A stretch of DNA of 64,000 nt from Aquimarina sp. MMG016 (GCF_018100805.1 NZ_JAGJEA010000015.1:1-64000); one strand, 5' to 3'. Positions 9,287-18,775 are shown, counted from the first letter of the stretch. The notes: generated by a model from the sequence alone, not told the origin. A program made the numbers and translations.

Positions 9287-9323
9287 AAGAACCGTTAAAT
9301 CTAACATAGAATTAACGGTTCTT
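9287..9323 (-). terminator. Terminator of the phosphatase gene
   Basis: A perfect 12-base stem, AAGAACCGTTAA (9287-9298) with TTAACGGTTCTT (9312-9323), around a 13-base loop. It lies 36 bases past the stop of the minus-strand gene at 9359. In the other direction it would also stop transcripts from the response regulator. Confidence 0.7.
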
Positions 9324-9358
9324 AAACAAACGCTTAGAATTTTTTTATTCCTCCTATT

Positions 9359-11629
9359 TTATTGCTTTACCAATCGCTGAGTCTTAATGGTTTTTCCATT
9401 ATCGTCGTTAATCGTTAATAAATAAATTCCTTTGTTGGTAACTTTAGGAGTAATAGTAACTGTTTTATTTCTTGACTTTGAAGAAATATTTTCTTTATGT
9501 ATTACTCTACCTTGTAAGTCATAAATAAATACTTGGTAGCTTTTATTTGCTTCGAATTGTGAAGTTGTTATATTAATTATACTCTTAAATGGGTTAGGAT
9601 ACGATTTAAAACTAAGGATATTTAATTCTGGAGGAAATTGTAATTGAGTAATTATATTATTTCTGGATCTAGTCGTACCACAAGGCCCGATGAAGTTCCA
9701 ACCATCTGAGGTTCGTTCAAACAAATTACCTTGATAGGTGACTTGATCTCCTACCGAATATGATACTCCACTTTGCCAAGAAGCTACACCTGCACATATA
9801 TCTGGCGGAGTTGAAGAAGTGGTGTAACTAACAATCAATCTTGGTGCTTTATTAGCTCCTCCTTCATAGGAATCCGCAACTCTTTTTGCCGAAGTGCTAT
9901 TTAGACTATTTCCTTTACCTCTAATAATAAAACTTACATTATTTCCAGAAATCCAGCCACTTTTATTTACGAGGCTTTGCACCATATTTTTTAAGTTAGG
10001 AGTACGTTGACCACTTCCACTCTGACCACTAGACCAAGAAGATGGTTCCCATGTAACTTTACTGGAAAATGTAGATCGATCAGACACCTTATTCGCAGAA
10101 GAAAATGCTGGAGAATTATTGCTATTATGTAAAGAAATTTCCAGTTCTGTACCGGCGTTATTACTTTCATCAGCAGTAAACTGTATATAAGCAGTAGTTA
10201 TCGTGGCATTATTTGGTAGTTGAACACCTCTAAATCTTAATCCAATTTTTTGGTACCCATTATTATTATAGCTATCATAAACCATCTCCAAGTCACTACT
10301 ATTAGTATACAACGTTCCATTCTGACTTTCTTCTACGTCATCATTACCCGAACTAATGGCTACATCTATACTTCCATTATCTGGATCAGGATCTACAACC
10401 GTTCCTCTATTAATTGTTACAACACTTCCGTTTGAAGGGTTCCAAATATCAAGGTTTGATGGTATTTGGAACACATTATTATTAGAAACCGATCCTACCT
10501 GAGAAGCATTATCTACCCTTATAGTACGAGTTTCAATTTTATTTTCGTCGACAAAAATCCATTTAAACTGATTAAATCTAGATGAATTACGAGTCCATGA
10601 TTTATTATCATTATTAGAACGTAGCGGTGCCCCCCAACATCCTTCGCCGACATATACTGTACCATTAGTATTATCTCTTACAAAACCTTCATCATTGCCT
10701 GATCCCGCAGAAGGACGAACCGGCCATGTGGTCTTTACCGTATGTGCATCACACTCTACTACTAGTTTTACTCCTTTATCATAAAAAAGTTGTGCCCAAT
10801 TATTGTATTGGTTATTTCCTTCTCCTTTAGACGAAACGTGAGGACGCATAGGTTTGTGGTACTGTGCCATTTTCCAGATAGCATTTGGATTAGCATTTAG
10901 ATCATTTCTTAACCAGGCAGTTTGATTTCCTGAAATCGAAATCTCTGTATTTAATGTATACGTTCTAACTAAATTATTCCCGAATGTTATTGCATAATAT
11001 ACACTGGAAGATGGAACATCAAATAGATTATAAATACTATTGTTACTATCTTCGTGGTTTCCTCTAGCAGCGATAATAGGAAACATTCTTCCATCAGAAG
11101 CAATGGTTAATTGCCAATCATTAAACCAATTCTGCCATTGACTGCTAGAATCACTATCTGTCATATCTCCTCCAAATAAAACTGCATGGGGTTTTAATTT
11201 TGCCACAAGAGAATTCGCATTTCTTCTTGGTGTTCTATTATTTCTAGAATCGCCTCCTGCAATAAAAGATAATCTACTATTGTCTGCTGGAGCTGTTTTA
11301 AACCAAAAACGTTCACTAATACCCTGATTATCCCTTATTACAAAATAATACGCGGTATTGGGTTGTAAACCTGTTAATCGAGCAAAAGTATTATTCATTC
11401 CTTTATAAGAAACATTTCTATCTGGAGCTTTAGAATTTGTGTAACTATTATAATTAGTTCCAAAATCAGTTGTCCCATAATAAACAACAGGATTACTTCC
11501 TGAAGTTTGATTCCATCCAATAACTATTGAAGTAGCAGGATTACCTCTTAAGGTCAGTCGATATTTGTCATTTGAAGCTTGGGCTTGTAATCCAATTAAG
11601 ATTACAAACAGGAAAAAGAGTTTTTTCAT
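9359..11629 (-). CDS. Secreted purple-acid-phosphatase-like metallophosphoesterase with T9SS sorting domain
   Basis: A 756-residue exported protein. A signal peptide (1-18) is followed by a fibronectin-III-like N-terminal domain (about 20-118, with the LQPNTAYYFVIRD strand), as in purple acid phosphatases. The metallophosphoesterase domain (about 120-375) carries GGDSRNN, FGGDMTDSD, ARGNHED and a late CDAHT. Next comes a DNRLRE/CBM6-like beta domain (about 425-600), then a short chitin-binding-type module (about 610-650, WQSGVSYSVGDQVTYQGNLF, like CBM5/12). The C-terminus is a type A T9SS sorting domain (SYPNPFKSIINI ... GIYLLTI). The expected role is extracellular phosphate release, possibly bound to a polysaccharide. 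The carbohydrate-binding modules on a phosphatase are unusual. It has its own terminator. Confidence 0.88.
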   Translation of the reverse strand: MKKLFFLFVILIGLQAQASNDKYRLTLRGNPATSIVIGWNQTSGSNPVVYYGTTDFGTNYNSYTNSKAPDRNVSYKGMNNTFARLTGLQPNTAYYFVIRDNQGISERFWFKTAPADNSRLSFIAGGDSRNNRTPRRNANSLVAKLKPHAVLFGGDMTDSDSSSQWQNWFNDWQLTIASDGRMFPIIAARGNHEDSNNSIYNLFDVPSSSVYYAITFGNNLVRTYTLNTEISISGNQTAWLRNDLNANPNAIWKMAQYHKPMRPHVSSKGEGNNQYNNWAQLFYDKGVKLVVECDAHTVKTTWPVRPSAGSGNDEGFVRDNTNGTVYVGEGCWGAPLRSNNDNKSWTRNSSRFNQFKWIFVDENKIETRTIRVDNASQVGSVSNNNVFQIPSNLDIWNPSNGSVVTINRGTVVDPDPDNGSIDVAISSGNDDVEESQNGTLYTNSSDLEMVYDSYNNNGYQKIGLRFRGVQLPNNATITTAYIQFTADESNNAGTELEISLHNSNNSPAFSSANKVSDRSTFSSKVTWEPSSWSSGQSGSGQRTPNLKNMVQSLVNKSGWISGNNVSFIIRGKGNSLNSTSAKRVADSYEGGANKAPRLIVSYTTSSTPPDICAGVASWQSGVSYSVGDQVTYQGNLFERTSDGWNFIGPCGTTRSRNNIITQLQFPPELNILSFKSYPNPFKSIINITTSQFEANKSYQVFIYDLQGRVIHKENISSKSRNKTVTITPKVTNKGIYLLTINDDNGKTIKTQRLVKQ

Positions 11630-11880
11630 TTTTTGTGTGTTAGGTTAGCAATACCGAAAATAGCATATAAATACGAGGAAGTTTTATATACAAAGTATTA
11701 TTAATTAATAATTAATTCCTTTAACTCAAACTTATAATTAACTTAACAAATAATTGATTCTTAGTTAACTAAAAAGAGTTTTAAAGTTTAGGGAGATTTT
11801 GGAGGCTTTATAAAAGAGTGAGATCAATATTTTCATCATAAAGAAAAGTTATTGTGTAATTGTTGTTGATATAAAAACAA

Positions 11881-11906
11881 AAAGACCGTTCAAAAGAACG
11901 GTCTTT
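11881..11906 (-). terminator. Terminator of the M36 protease gene
   Basis: The perfect 11-base arms AAAGACCGTTC (11881-11891) and GAACGGTCTTT (11896-11906) enclose a four-base loop and are followed by a T-rich run on the minus strand. The hairpin lies 22 bases after the stop at 11928. Confidence 0.85.
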
Positions 11907-11927
11907 CCAAATTATTCTACAAATCGA

Positions 11928-14900
11928 TTATTTATTGATAATAAAACGTTTTGTTGTTGTTACTTCCTGATTTTCAATCTGTAACATATAAACACCTATT
12001 TCTAGATTGCTTACATTAATTGAACCATCAAGTTGTCCTTTTCCGACTACTTGTCCTAAAAGGTTTGTAACAGTATATGTAGTATTAGATAATTGCTTAC
12101 CTGCCATAGATACGTTAAGTATTCCTTGTACAGGGTTAGGCCATAATCTTATGTCAGACAAAATATCTTCGCCTTGATCTCCCATAATAGCTGTCTCAGG
12201 TCCGAAGTTAACTGCTACAGCAGAGCTTCCGCAAGTTCCTTCATAAATTTTCACATTGGAGAATATGGATGTATTTCCCGACCCCACATCATCATCATTA
12301 ATGAATACAAATCTATTCATATTACCAGTATAGAAATTACCAACTGGGATTACATATGATGTTGTACCTCCAGCATAATTATCATAGTTGGTTACTCCAT
12401 AATTCTGAGTACCATGAACTTTGAAATATCTAGCAGGGGTTAATGCGTCATCATCTTCAAATCCAACTGCATGGATTTCTCCTTGTGCCGAACTACTGAA
12501 ATCAAATTCTACAACTGTATTAGCGGTTACTGTATAATTAAGAGCGATTTCTTTCCAAGTATTATTTTGCATAGATAATCCTGCTCCACCATTTACAATA
12601 GTAGCTGTACCTCCTCTATCCTGATTAGAGAAAGGATTGATTTGGAAATCATTAAGGTTTAATGCAGTACAATCTGGATCTGGTCCTGGACCACCAGTAT
12701 CGTTTTGGATACTAACCGCATCGATCGCAATATCACTTTGCCATCCTTGGCTACCGCTACCTGTTACTACGTTAAATCGTAATTGCACACTAGCTTCTCC
12801 TGCATAGGCTGCAAGATCTACATCAGCAGCATTCCAGTTAGAACCTTGTGCTCCATTTCTACTGAATACACTTGTCCAGTTCCCTTCGTTGTTAATTCTA
12901 GCTTCAACAGTTAAAGAGTTAATAGCACTACCCAGCATATGGTATTGGAATGTAAGTGTTGGCGTAGTTAAGCTACTAAAGTTTAAACAAGGAGAATTTA
13001 AGATCGCTCTTTTATTAGGGAATCCAGTTCCGTTACCAGAAGCTTCAACATAAAGATAGAAACTACCATCTGCTGCACTACTAGGTCCTGTACTGTTAGA
13101 TGGAGTACCGTTAGCATCTCTGGTCCAATCGATATCATCTCCAGTTGTAGCATTTTTCCAATCTCCAAGGTTAGTTTCAAAACTTTCTGCAAATGGGAAA
13201 GAAGAAACATCTCCAGTACACTCATCTGTACCTGGACCAGGTCCACCGCCATCACAAGGATTCACAAAAGAAACTGTTTGGTCAGTTTGTCCATTAGAAC
13301 CACCATTATTATTTTCGTTAGCATCTTGTCCTACTCCTCTTTCAGCAAATGCTTTCCAGATTAAACAATTATAAGCTCCACCATATAAATCTTGGTCAGC
13401 TTGAAGGATCCCATCTCTACCAGAAACAAATCCTGGGTTATTTGCTGTATTCTTTAATCCTTCAGTTACAAGTGCTAATGCTATATTGTTTCCTCCTGTT
13501 CCATTATAGAAATCCGAATCAAAACCTTCTTGATCTATTAATAACCAAGTCATATCCCAAAGAATTGTAGCAAAAGCATACCCTACTCCGTGTGGTCTTG
13601 CTAAACCTCCTATATCAGCATAATCTGTATTATTAATAGCTCTGTTTGTTGAATACCGTGTTGGACGAATTCCTGCTCCGTCTGTTCCTTGTCCAAGTAC
13701 GTATGGACCTACACCTCTACCATCAGTACCAGAATCACCAGCTTTCATGGTCAACATTAATCCAAAGTAATCTGACCATCCTTCACCCATTTGTTCTGAT
13801 CCTCCTAGAACATTTGAACTAGGACCTCCTACTAACCTTGTAGAAATTCCGTGACCATATTCGTGGATAATAATTACATTATCAAAAGAACCATCTCTTC
13901 CTGGATTAGTTCTATTCCAAAGAAACATCTGCATTCTCGGATTAGATCCGTCTCCCGGTGTCGCAAAGTTTGCGTTATTTGTTCCGCTTCCATCTTGAGC
14001 ATCTGCATTTACAGAATCACTTCCGTTTCCACCTTTTCCATAGTTATTCTCCTGGAAGTTACCACTAGCCTCATCAAATCCATATTGATAGAATACATCG
14101 TGGATAATATTATTCCAATAAAATAAATTTGTTACCGAAGCGCTTCGATAATTACTTGGTGATTGACTTAAATTAACCGGGAAATCAAAATCTAAACTTG
14201 ATCCTCCATCAGGTGCAAAACCTGTACCATTATTTCCATTACTATCATCCTGAGCCCATACATTATTACCTCTTGTAATTGTGTATTCAGCTCCGGCACT
14301 ACCATTAGTATCGTGCCATCCAAAAGGGGACGCTGTAGTATTAGCAGGATCAGTAACTATAGATCTATTACCATGTATAGGACTCTCTACCGGCATTGCA
14401 TATACATTATAAGAATCCGGAGCTAAGGTTGCAGAAGCAGCTTCAGTTAGTGGTCCCTCTACTTTTTTATCAAAAAGAACTGAATCACCATGATCATGAT
14501 TCTCGTGACCTGGAACATCAAAATTACATTCAATCACCCAGTTTTCCTGATTTAATTCCTCACCAGTTCCAGCATCATAATCAACAACCCACCAATTTTG
14601 ACCACTTTCTTCATAAAGGCTAACTCTCCAAGCAAGTTTTAGCTGATCTCCATCCTTAACATATACTTGTTCGGTGGTTATAGGCAAGTTATCCATAGTA
14701 AGACCTGAACCAGTATATTCATTAATGTTACCAATTCTTGATTTTTTTACTTGTTTGTTAAGTGACTTTGCTTGTCTAAGCCCTTTTTGACCTATTAATT
14801 TATTTATCGCACTTAGATCAGAAAAAGAAGCTTTTGAAGCAACTATTTTTGATCCCGGATTTTGTACAAACTGATCCACCATATAGGTTACCTTACTATT

Positions 14901-15161
14901 ATCCTGAACAGTAAGTTTTCTGGTTGCATAAAGAATTTTTGTTCCTTGATAAGATTGTTGCACATAGACGTGCTGCAAACTCTTATTTAAAGAAGGTACA
15001 ATATCCGTTACCATCCAAGATAAATCCGAATTAGAAGATTTCTTAAGAGAGTTAAAGTGTGCATCGATCACTGGATTCAGTGCATCTTTGTTTACTTGTT
15101 GCGCAAGCATTGTTTGACCTAGGAAGAATACCAGTAAGACAAACGAGTACATTTTTTTCAT
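11928..15161 (-). CDS. M36 fungalysin-family metalloprotease with T9SS sorting domain
   Basis: About 1077 residues. I start at the ATG at 15161, because the ten residues encoded upstream would spoil a clean signal peptide (MKKMYSFVLLVFFLGQ...AQQ). An FTP-type inhibitory propeptide spans about 20-220. The M36 catalytic domain (about 270-645) has the zinc site HEYGH (His433, Glu434, His437) and the third ligand Glu460 in EGWSD. A MAM/jelly-roll-like domain follows (about 660-830) and a second beta domain (about 840-980). The C-terminal ~80 residues are a T9SS type A sorting domain (WPNPVQGILNVS ... GVYMLQI). It is a secreted, cell-surface or released endoprotease that scavenges protein. The long multi-domain layout is typical of marine Flavobacteriaceae. 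Confidence 0.93.
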   Translation of the reverse strand: MKKMYSFVLLVFFLGQTMLAQQVNKDALNPVIDAHFNSLKKSSNSDLSWMVTDIVPSLNKSLQHVYVQQSYQGTKILYATRKLTVQDNSKVTYMVDQFVQNPGSKIVASKASFSDLSAINKLIGQKGLRQAKSLNKQVKKSRIGNINEYTGSGLTMDNLPITTEQVYVKDGDQLKLAWRVSLYEESGQNWWVVDYDAGTGEELNQENWVIECNFDVPGHENHDHGDSVLFDKKVEGPLTEAASATLAPDSYNVYAMPVESPIHGNRSIVTDPANTTASPFGWHDTNGSAGAEYTITRGNNVWAQDDSNGNNGTGFAPDGGSSLDFDFPVNLSQSPSNYRSASVTNLFYWNNIIHDVFYQYGFDEASGNFQENNYGKGGNGSDSVNADAQDGSGTNNANFATPGDGSNPRMQMFLWNRTNPGRDGSFDNVIIIHEYGHGISTRLVGGPSSNVLGGSEQMGEGWSDYFGLMLTMKAGDSGTDGRGVGPYVLGQGTDGAGIRPTRYSTNRAINNTDYADIGGLARPHGVGYAFATILWDMTWLLIDQEGFDSDFYNGTGGNNIALALVTEGLKNTANNPGFVSGRDGILQADQDLYGGAYNCLIWKAFAERGVGQDANENNNGGSNGQTDQTVSFVNPCDGGGPGPGTDECTGDVSSFPFAESFETNLGDWKNATTGDDIDWTRDANGTPSNSTGPSSAADGSFYLYVEASGNGTGFPNKRAILNSPCLNFSSLTTPTLTFQYHMLGSAINSLTVEARINNEGNWTSVFSRNGAQGSNWNAADVDLAAYAGEASVQLRFNVVTGSGSQGWQSDIAIDAVSIQNDTGGPGPDPDCTALNLNDFQINPFSNQDRGGTATIVNGGAGLSMQNNTWKEIALNYTVTANTVVEFDFSSSAQGEIHAVGFEDDDALTPARYFKVHGTQNYGVTNYDNYAGGTTSYVIPVGNFYTGNMNRFVFINDDDVGSGNTSIFSNVKIYEGTCGSSAVAVNFGPETAIMGDQGEDILSDIRLWPNPVQGILNVSMAGKQLSNTTYTVTNLLGQVVGKGQLDGSINVSNLEIGVYMLQIENQEVTTTKRFIINK

Positions 15162-15188
15162 TTGTAAAAGTTTTGAGTTTGTGTAGCT

Positions 15189-15196
15189 CAAAATTA
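15189..15196 (-). promoter_or_regulatory. Candidate -7 element for the M36 protease gene
   Basis: Read on the minus strand this is TAATTTTG, fitting the Bacteroidota -7 consensus TAnnTTTG, 28 bases upstream of the chosen start codon. No -33 TTTG lies at the usual 19-21 base distance, so support is partial. Confidence 0.3.
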
Positions 15197-15606
15197 ATAA
15201 AAATTTAACGATTTAGTTAATACAACAAGGAATTCATATTAAAAACGTTAAATGAGGTATTTTTCTTACAAAATTATTAAATAATAATAAAAATATCATT
15301 TCATACAACTCCTACTCTATTATCCTATATAAATACTGGGGTTATAAAAACTAAATAATACTTTTCTTACAGCATCTAACTTACTGAAATAATGACAATA
15401 CCATCTTATAATTACGGTTTAATTGTAGATGTCTATTTTTCAAAATCGATGAAAAACCATTTCTAACATTATCAAAAAACTATTATGATTAAGTAAACTA
15501 TAAAAAGATTAAACAACTTTTTCCAGGTTTCGATTTATGAACCGAAATATTTGATACCAATACATTTTATATATTTATGCTCGATTTATGGCTTAAAAAT
15601 TATCCC
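15197..15606. other. Intergenic region, about 410 bases
   Basis: A very AT-rich divergent gap between the M36 protease and the YdeI-like gene. Beyond the -7-like element just left of it I see nothing definite. A second CAAAATTA lies at 15269-15276. A TTTG at 15550-15553 is followed after 16 bases by TATATTTA, which is at best a weak + strand promoter. Confidence 0.4.
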
Positions 15607-16089
15607 ATGAAAGAATTGATTTTTGAAACTTCACTTAATACTTCTCACAGTATTATTGTTCCTGATAATATCGCACAATTACTTATAAATGATGGACATA
15701 AAAGAGTAGTTATCCAAATCACTTATAATAATAAATCAATAAAATTTCATGCAGCCCTTCAAAAATTTCATGGATTATATCATATTACTTTTAATAAACA
15801 GAATCAAAAAAAACTAGGGGTTTTTCCTAGTGATTATTTTGAAGTCACCTTACTAGAAGACACTTCTAAATATGGAGTAGAAATGCCGGAAGAGTTTGAT
15901 GCCGTTTTACAAAGTGATCCTGAAGCGTTTGATATTTTTGAGTCGCTCACGGATGGTAAAAAACGTAGTTTAATTTATTTTATTCTAAAAATCAAAAATT
16001 CACAAAAACGTATCGATAAATCACTAATTATAGTAGATAACCTAAAAAGAGGTATTAGAGATAATAAGGAACTAATCAAAAAAATATAG
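15607..16089 (+). CDS. YdeI/OmpD-associated family protein (DUF1905 plus YdeI-type domains)
   Basis: About 160 residues, started at the ATG at 15607 because the protein from there (MKELIFETSL) matches the usual N-terminus; ten more residues are encoded from 15577. The N-terminal ~85 residues look like DUF1905, a small beta barrel, with the YHITFNKQNQKKLG region and PSDYFEVTL. The C-terminal part has the YdeI pattern: EEFDAVLQSDPEA, then a helical SLTDGKKRSLIYFI block. The family is linked by name to bacteriocin protection in E. coli, but its molecular role is unclear. It stands alone, upstream of the two LVIVD-type lipoproteins. Confidence 0.8.
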   Translation: MKELIFETSLNTSHSIIVPDNIAQLLINDGHKRVVIQITYNNKSIKFHAALQKFHGLYHITFNKQNQKKLGVFPSDYFEVTLLEDTSKYGVEMPEEFDAVLQSDPEAFDIFESLTDGKKRSLIYFILKIKNSQKRIDKSLIIVDNLKRGIRDNKELIKKI

Positions 16090-16154
16090 TACTCTCCCCT
16101 TAGTATTACGCAACCATTTTGGAAGTTTTTCGTCTTTGTACAAACAATCAAAAG

Positions 16155-16670
16155 ATGAAAACAACAAAAATATTCCTAATATTACTCCTTATTACATTTC
16201 AAAGCTGTTGTCCTTTTCTGTTAGATTGCGAAGACAATGATGATGATGTCATAAGGTTTTCTAAATATAAGCCTGTAGCAATAGATCGTGTTACTTTTGA
16301 GAGCTCTGTAAAACTACTACCCCCAGTATCGATTCATATATCCGGTAAGATTTATGTAAAAGATAATCTTCTGTTCATAAACGAAGTACATAAAGGGTTC
16401 CATATTTATGACAATACTAATCCAGAATCCCCTATTCCCTTACAATTTCTTGAAGCACCAGGCTCAACAGATTTAGCTATTAGAGATAATATGTTATATA
16501 TCAATCAAGCTACAGATCTTATTGCTTTAGAATATAATGCTACAAACAAAGAAATTTCTCTAACCAAACGAATTATCAATACTTTTCCTGAGTTATTAGC
16601 TCCTGATGGTTCTTATCCATACAATGTTCCTGAAAATAGTGTAGTTGTGGCCTGGAAATTGATAAACTAA
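16155..16670 (+). CDS. LVIVD-repeat-type lipoprotein, short
   Basis: About 171 residues from the ATG at 16155, which begins a good lipoprotein signal (MKTTKIFLILLLITFQSC, lipid Cys18). An in-frame upstream start at 16119 would only add residues before the signal. The mature part carries strand pairs of the LVIVD/beta-propeller type (IYVKDNLLFINEVHKGFHIYD ending in NPESPIPLQFL). With only two or so repeats it is shorter than complete propellers. It sits 12 bases before a second, longer LVIVD lipoprotein, so the two form an operon and may assemble together. Function unknown, surface or periplasmic. Confidence 0.75.
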   Translation: MKTTKIFLILLLITFQSCCPFLLDCEDNDDDVIRFSKYKPVAIDRVTFESSVKLLPPVSIHISGKIYVKDNLLFINEVHKGFHIYDNTNPESPIPLQFLEAPGSTDLAIRDNMLYINQATDLIALEYNATNKEISLTKRIINTFPELLAPDGSYPYNVPENSVVVAWKLIN

Positions 16671-16682
16671 AATTAACATACC

Positions 16683-17432
16683 ATGAAAAAATATATCACA
16701 ATGATACTTACATCCTTTATTATATTTAGTTGTGAATCAGATTCAGGAAATAGTTCTGCTCCTCCCAGCTCAGAATTAGATGGAAAAGGCGGTTCTCTCG
16801 CAACGTTTACCCTAAAAGGCGATTATTTATACACTGTAGATAACTCTGATCTTAATGTATATAATATTACAGATATTAAAGATCCAGTTCAAGTAAATAC
16901 TGTATCAATTGGTTTTGATATTGAAACTCTTTTTAGTTTTAAAGATTATTTATATATCGGTTCAAGAAACGGAATGTTTATTTATGGATTAACAAATCCT
17001 GAGTTTCCAGAAAAATTATCTAATGTACAGCATTTTACTTCTTGTGATCCAGTGATTGCCAATGAGACTCATGCTTTTGTAACTTTACGTGGAGGTAGTT
17101 TTTGTGGAAATGATCTAAATGTATTACAAATCTATGATGTAACTACAGTTACGGAACCTTTATTAGTAAGTACCAGAAACCTTACATCTCCAAACGGTAT
17201 TGGATTATATGGAGATTTTTTGGTTGTATGTGATGATGAAATCAAAGTATTTGATGTATCAAACCCTTTAGAATCCAAACTGGTAACATCTGTAAACAAA
17301 AATGCATTTGATGTTATTATATCCGATAATTTGATGATTGCTGTAGGAGAAACAGGTTTATATCAGTATCGTCTAACTACTGATGGAAACATGGGGGTAA
17401 GTATTACAGAATTGAGTACAATTGGTATCTAA
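16683..17432 (+). CDS. LVIVD-repeat lipoprotein
   Basis: A 249-residue lipoprotein (lipid Cys17 in FIIFSCESD). The mature part consists of about five repeats of the kind LKGDYLYTVDNSDLNVYNITDIKDP, giving the partial beta-propeller known as the LVIVD repeat family. Such proteins are common on the Bacteroidota surface, and most have no assigned activity. It lies 12 bases after the shorter paralogue-like gene at 16155. The 86 bases after its stop contain the candidate sodC promoter, so sodC is probably transcribed separately. Confidence 0.82.
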   Translation: MKKYITMILTSFIIFSCESDSGNSSAPPSSELDGKGGSLATFTLKGDYLYTVDNSDLNVYNITDIKDPVQVNTVSIGFDIETLFSFKDYLYIGSRNGMFIYGLTNPEFPEKLSNVQHFTSCDPVIANETHAFVTLRGGSFCGNDLNVLQIYDVTTVTEPLLVSTRNLTSPNGIGLYGDFLVVCDDEIKVFDVSNPLESKLVTSVNKNAFDVIISDNLMIAVGETGLYQYRLTTDGNMGVSITELSTIGI

Positions 17433-17457
17433 ATTACGGTATTTCTATATTAAATCC

Positions 17458-17488
17458 TTTGTCATAAGGTAAAACTGCATTATCTTTC
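17458..17488 (+). promoter_or_regulatory. Candidate promoter of the Cu/Zn superoxide dismutase gene
   Basis: TTTG at 17458-17461, a 19-base spacer, then TATCTTTC at 17481-17488. This fits the Bacteroidota pattern TTTG-N19-TAnnTTTG except for the last base, 31 bases upstream of the start codon. A short GTTTGT/ACAAAC hairpin lies in the leader. Confidence 0.45.
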
Positions 17489-17518
17489 GTTTGTAAACCA
17501 CAAACAAATCGTTAAACT

Positions 17519-18118
17519 ATGAAAACGTTAAAACTTGGATTACTTACTCTTATGAGTATAGCTATGTTTAGTTGTAAAGGAGAAAAGAAAGATGCAACTA
17601 CTACAGAAGAGTATAAAAAAGAAGGAGTAGAAAATACAAAAGAAACTACTGAAGAAGAAGATGTTACAAAAACATTAGAAATCACTTTAGATCCCAAAAG
17701 TGATAGTGAAGTATCTGGTAAAGTAGTATTTACTGAATCTGAAGGCATGGTAAATATGGTAGCGACCTTAACCGGATTAAGTGAAGGAGAACACGCAATT
17801 CATATACATGAGAAAGCAGATTGTTCTTCGGCTGATGGTAAATCAACGGGAGGTCATTGGAATCCTACATTGCAACCACACGGTGCTTGGGGAGCTAAAG
17901 AAGGTTTTCACCGAGGAGATATTGGTAATTTTAAAGCTGATGCCCAAGGTAATGGTAATATTACCTTTGCTACAAATGAGTGGTGTATAGGTTGCGATGA
18001 TGAAAAGAAAAACATTGTTGGAAAAGCAATTATAGTTCATCAGGGAGAAGATGATTTTAAGTCTCAACCTTCTGGAGCAGCTGGTAGTAGAGTGAGTTGT
18101 GGCGGAATCATTCAATAA
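17519..18118 (+). CDS. sodC: Superoxide dismutase [Cu-Zn], lipoprotein
   Basis: A 199-residue lipoprotein (lipid Cys19 in SIAMFSC) with a Glu/Thr-rich spacer to about residue 52, then a complete Cu/Zn-SOD domain. Visible ligands are His95, His97, His113 and His174 for copper and His113, His121, His131 and Asp134 for zinc. The structural disulphide is Cys102-Cys194, and the C-terminal arginine-containing signature GSRVSCGGI is present. It converts superoxide to hydrogen peroxide and oxygen outside the cytoplasm, anchored to the envelope. It has a candidate promoter of its own and a strong terminator. Two extra cysteines (CIGC, about residues 156-159) are not part of the canonical site. Confidence 0.95.
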   Translation: MKTLKLGLLTLMSIAMFSCKGEKKDATTTEEYKKEGVENTKETTEEEDVTKTLEITLDPKSDSEVSGKVVFTESEGMVNMVATLTGLSEGEHAIHIHEKADCSSADGKSTGGHWNPTLQPHGAWGAKEGFHRGDIGNFKADAQGNGNITFATNEWCIGCDDEKKNIVGKAIIVHQGEDDFKSQPSGAAGSRVSCGGIIQ

Positions 18119-18136
18119 AAAATTAAAGTTATTCAT

Positions 18137-18167
18137 AAAAAGAGGTTGCTAAATCAACCTCTTTTTT
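18137..18167. terminator. Bidirectional terminator after sodC
   Basis: AGAGGTTG (18141-18148) pairs with CAACCTCT (18155-18162) around a six-base loop, with A and T runs on the two flanks. It lies between the convergent stops at 18118 and 18182 and could serve both genes. Confidence 0.8.
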
Positions 18168-18181
18168 GTTTTTACAAACAC

Positions 18182-18667
18182 TTAATGAGTTTCAATTTTG
18201 ATAGGTTTCTTACTTAACAAATAACTATCTAGAATTTTGTCGACCTCACTTTTTGTCAAAATTTTTAAGTCAAACATTCTTATAGTTTCTTCTTCTGACA
18301 TCATAGATCTCATCAAAACCAACTTAAAAGCTTCTTTTCGTTTTTGTAATTGGTCTTCTCTATTATTTTTTAAAGCAAACTTCTCATAAGCTTCCTTCAT
18401 AGCAGACCAAATTTCTATCTCATTATCAGGATTTTGATCTCGTTTAAAATTTGTAATCGTTTCATCTAGAGAAATAGGATATACTTCAGTAAAGGCTTTA
18501 TGAATCTTTTTAATTTTCTGTAATTGCTCTTTACTTAATGATTTATGAACAATCGAACCTGGAGTTAGTTTTTTGGGATTAATTTTTTGATAATTGGAAT
18601 TTTCACTTTTGGTGTCCTGGCAGGAAGTGATCATAGTAATTAGGAATAAGAATGTTAGCTTTTTCAT
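18182..18667 (-). CDS. Hypothetical lipoprotein
   Basis: A 161-residue lipoprotein (lipid Cys16 in TMITSC). The mature part is alpha-helical and highly charged, with a helix pair around residues 45-90 and a C-terminal helical stretch containing FDLKILTKSEVDKILDSYLL. No domain recognised. It is convergent with sodC and shares the terminator at 18137-18167. The decarboxylase gene behind it ends in its own terminator, so this gene is probably transcribed alone. A CAAAAGTA on the + strand at 18701-18708 (TACTTTTG on the minus strand) is a possible -7 element. Confidence 0.7.
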   Translation of the reverse strand: MKKLTFLFLITMITSCQDTKSENSNYQKINPKKLTPGSIVHKSLSKEQLQKIKKIHKAFTEVYPISLDETITNFKRDQNPDNEIEIWSAMKEAYEKFALKNNREDQLQKRKEAFKLVLMRSMMSEEETIRMFDLKILTKSEVDKILDSYLLSKKPIKIETH

Positions 18668-18722
18668 TCACAAATTCAATTAAATTGATATTTATAAGTA
18701 CAAAAGTAGTCTAAAAACAAAA

Positions 18723-18749
18723 GTGGTTTCGAATTAAATCCGAAACCAC
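18723..18749 (-). terminator. Terminator of the decarboxylase gene
   Basis: GTGGTTTCG (18723-18731) and CGAAACCAC (18741-18749) form a nine-base stem. On the minus strand a T-rich run follows, starting 27 bases past the stop at 18776. Confidence 0.75.
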
Positions 18750-18775
18750 CAACCAAATATACAATAACTAAGAAA

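Noticed and set aside
12998..13255. 85-residue frame on the minus strand
   Set aside because: It lies wholly inside the M36 protease gene in another frame and has no start context or domain.
15162..15191. Upstream start for the M36 protease
   Set aside because: Starting at 15191 adds ten polar residues before the signal peptide; the ATG at 15161 gives a normal signal sequence and the promoter element fits it.
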